NCBI GenBank assembly: GCA_020854785.1
Contig: JAHFZE010000032.1
Location: forward strand, 1-8,336
From: Methanomethylovorans sp.
GTDB lineage: Archaea > Halobacteriota > Methanosarcinia > Methanosarcinales > Methanosarcinaceae
Direction of reading: 5' to 3'
Length of the DNA: 8,336 nt
Shown: positions 7,270-8,336 of the stretch, one piece after another
Layout of the letters: each line of letters starts with the position of its first letter
Position numbering within the stretch: the first letter of the stretch is position 1
The notes under the pieces: generated by a model
What the model saw: the letters and a program-made list of their open reading frames with translations, nothing else
Databases searched by the model: none
What the model was told of the DNA's origin: nothing
Position numbers and translations under genes: made by a program

Positions 7270-7307
7270 AACCCTCTTTCCTGATATTTGTATAAGGACA
7301 TAGGCTC

Positions 7308-8120
7308 ATGCGTTCACTTATAGATCCACTTAGGAACTTAGGGCTTACGGAATACGAAGCAAAGGTTTTCATAGCTCTCGCCAGACATGGCAGTGGCACA
7401 GCCACGGATATTCATATGTTCTCAGGTATACCAAGGCCTGCTGTGTATGGAGTGTTAAAAAAGCTTGCTGAACGTGGAATAATTGAAGTGCAGCATACAA
7501 AACCCATGCGGTATAAATGTCTTCCTCCTGAAGAAGCCATTGAGAAGATAAAAAAGGATTTTGAGCAGGAAACAGAGTTAGCTCTCGGAAAGCTCAATGA
7601 GATATACTCAAGCGAGGAAAACATCCTTCAGAAAGAGATCGTCTGGACCATAAACGGTCTTAAGAACATAAGTGATAGAATGATCCAGGTCGTTTGCAGT
7701 GCTGGATCGGAGATCATAATAGAAGCACCTCATCCTACTTTCAGGAATCTTGAGCGTGTGTATCCTGTGGTAGAAAAACATTATGATCAACTTGTTAAGG
7801 AATTGAATCGCAAGATAGGCGAAGGTGTAAAAGTACGCATGATCGTTTATTCAATGGACGAATTTAAAGATATAGCAGCACTCATCCCCGGTGCAGAACT
7901 CAAACTTTATTCCGTAAAAAGTGAACGATTCAGAAAGGGAGGAGCGATTTTAGTAGATGGTTCCGAGGTATTGATCGATCTTCGAAAAGATTCGGGTCAA
8001 AGAGAAGAGCTTACAGCTATCTGGTCAACTGGAAAGGAGTTCGTGCTCTTTGTTAAACATTTGCTTGAAGCAGAATGGGAAGTCTCGGATGTTCCAGGAT
8101 TTTCACCAAAAAAGGAATGA
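7308..8120 (+). CDS. TrmB-family transcriptional regulator
   Basis: The 270-residue protein opens with a TrmB winged helix-turn-helix at residues 8-74: LGLTEYEAKVFIAL, the recognition segment SGIPRPAVYGVLKKLAERG, and the wing EVQHTKPMRYKCLPP. A helical, coiled-coil-like linker follows (75-108). Residues 112-260 form the C-terminal effector region typical of the family (TINGLKNISDRM, SEIIIEAPHPTF, AILVDGSEVLIDL). TrmB proteins bind DNA as dimers and respond to a ligand, classically sugars, though many members respond to other signals. The gene starts 38 bp after the last COG1361 gene on the same strand, with AAGGA (7294-7298) 9 nt before the ATG. No clear promoter of its own is visible, so it is probably the last gene of the exporter operon and may regulate it. 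The ligand is unknown. Confidence 0.9.
   Translation: MRSLIDPLRNLGLTEYEAKVFIALARHGSGTATDIHMFSGIPRPAVYGVLKKLAERGIIEVQHTKPMRYKCLPPEEAIEKIKKDFEQETELALGKLNEIYSSEENILQKEIVWTINGLKNISDRMIQVVCSAGSEIIIEAPHPTFRNLERVYPVVEKHYDQLVKELNRKIGEGVKVRMIVYSMDEFKDIAALIPGAELKLYSVKSERFRKGGAILVDGSEVLIDLRKDSGQREELTAIWSTGKEFVLFVKHLLEAEWEVSDVPGFSPKKE
8108..8113 (-). terminator. T6 run on the - strand inside the end of the regulator gene, candidate terminator
   Basis: The + strand A6 at 8108-8113 is read as T6 by transcripts of the converging PPOX-like gene, 12 bp past its stop. No stem is seen. Confidence 0.3.
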
Positions 8121-8125
8121 AAGTG

Positions 8126-8335
8126 TCAGAGTAGTTTTTTTCCTGCATCCGGCCCGGATACGCACTCATAAACCTCAGTGATCTTCATGACCACGAGGCT
8201 TCTGGCCGGGAACCTGTCGCCCATGGACTTGACCATCTTGTACATTTTTTCGTAATCCTCACCACTTGTTTTTATTTCTATGGGTCCTTTTATCTGGAAA
8301 CAACCCTGGGTTTCAGGTCCCCACACATACAATGC
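8126..8335 (-). CDS. C-terminal part of a pyridoxamine 5'-phosphate oxidase-like flavin-binding split-barrel protein (N-terminus outside window)
   Basis: About 70 codons are visible on the - strand, open to the window edge, ending in TGA (8128-8126). The segment VWGPETQGCFQIKGPIEI is the strand pair late in the split barrel where the small archaeal PPOX-like proteins bind flavin. It is followed by a helix (EDYEKMYKMVKSM) and the ending LVVMKITEVYECVSGPDAGK, which is characteristic of these roughly 130-residue proteins. The family includes FMN- or F420-binding oxidoreductases of mostly unknown substrate, and true PNPOx activity should not be assumed. A TTG at 8332-8330 could be taken for a start, but the barrel would then be incomplete, so the true start is beyond the window. 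It converges on the TrmB gene with 5 bp between stops. Confidence 0.8.
   Translation of the reverse strand, partial: ALYVWGPETQGCFQIKGPIEIKTSGEDYEKMYKMVKSMGDRFPARSLVVMKITEVYECVSGPDAGKKLL
8135..8141 (+). terminator. T7 run after the regulator gene, candidate terminator of the exporter operon
   Basis: TTTTTTT begins 15 nt after the regulator's TGA and lies inside the 3' end of the converging gene, where it encodes Lys residues. A U-tract without a stem is a usual archaeal termination signal. Confidence 0.45.
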
Positions 8336-8336
8336 C

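Noticed and set aside
7270..7307. Possible separate promoter for the TrmB gene (TATTTGTATA, 7285-7294)
   Set aside because: At the usual archaeal distance the transcript would begin downstream of the ATG at 7308; co-transcription is simpler.
790..8128. None of the seven genes uses TAG as a stop, which might hint at pyrrolysine coding
   Set aside because: Seven genes are far too few, and TAG is the rarest stop in many genomes; no pyl gene is in the window.

Overview
The window looks like a piece of a methanogenic archaeal chromosome, most likely a member of the Methanosarcinales. This is inferred from family content, not from a marker gene. Supporting signs are an HAE3-type RND exporter next to COG1361 'S-layer domain' proteins, a TrmB-family regulator, PEGA and zinc-ribbon membrane proteins, GGAGG-type ribosome sites and an archaeal BRE/TATA-like promoter. 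No tRNA, rRNA, CRISPR array, insertion sequence or other mobile element is visible. Gene density is high and six of the seven genes lie on the + strand.

Block 1 (1-2544) holds two closely spaced genes. The first is the 3' part of a helical, probably SPFH/band-7-like protein that ends in a zinc ribbon. The second is a signal-peptide-bearing PEGA protein with one membrane span, a large cytoplasmic part and an almost identical kind of zinc-ribbon tail. A pyrimidine-rich tract follows the second stop and probably ends this transcript.

The only sizeable gap (2545-2738, 194 bp) carries several short palindromes, a TATA-like promoter and a good Shine-Dalgarno sequence.

Block 2 (2739-8120) looks like one operon: a 12-span HAE3/MMPL RND transporter, two paralogous membrane-anchored COG1361 proteins joined by 4-bp ATGA overlaps, and 38 bp later a TrmB-type regulator. 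The exporter's natural reading frame, including its essential first membrane helix, has no ATG/GTG/TTG in the right place. The best-placed start is an AUA codon at 2739, correctly spaced from a GAGGTG ribosome site. I read the block as a regulated export or cell-envelope lipid/hydrophobe transport system of unknown substrate, with the two COG1361 proteins as extracellular partners.

Block 3 (8126-8335, - strand) is the C-terminal part of a small pyridoxamine-phosphate-oxidase-like flavin-binding protein. It converges on the regulator gene with only 5 bp between the stops.
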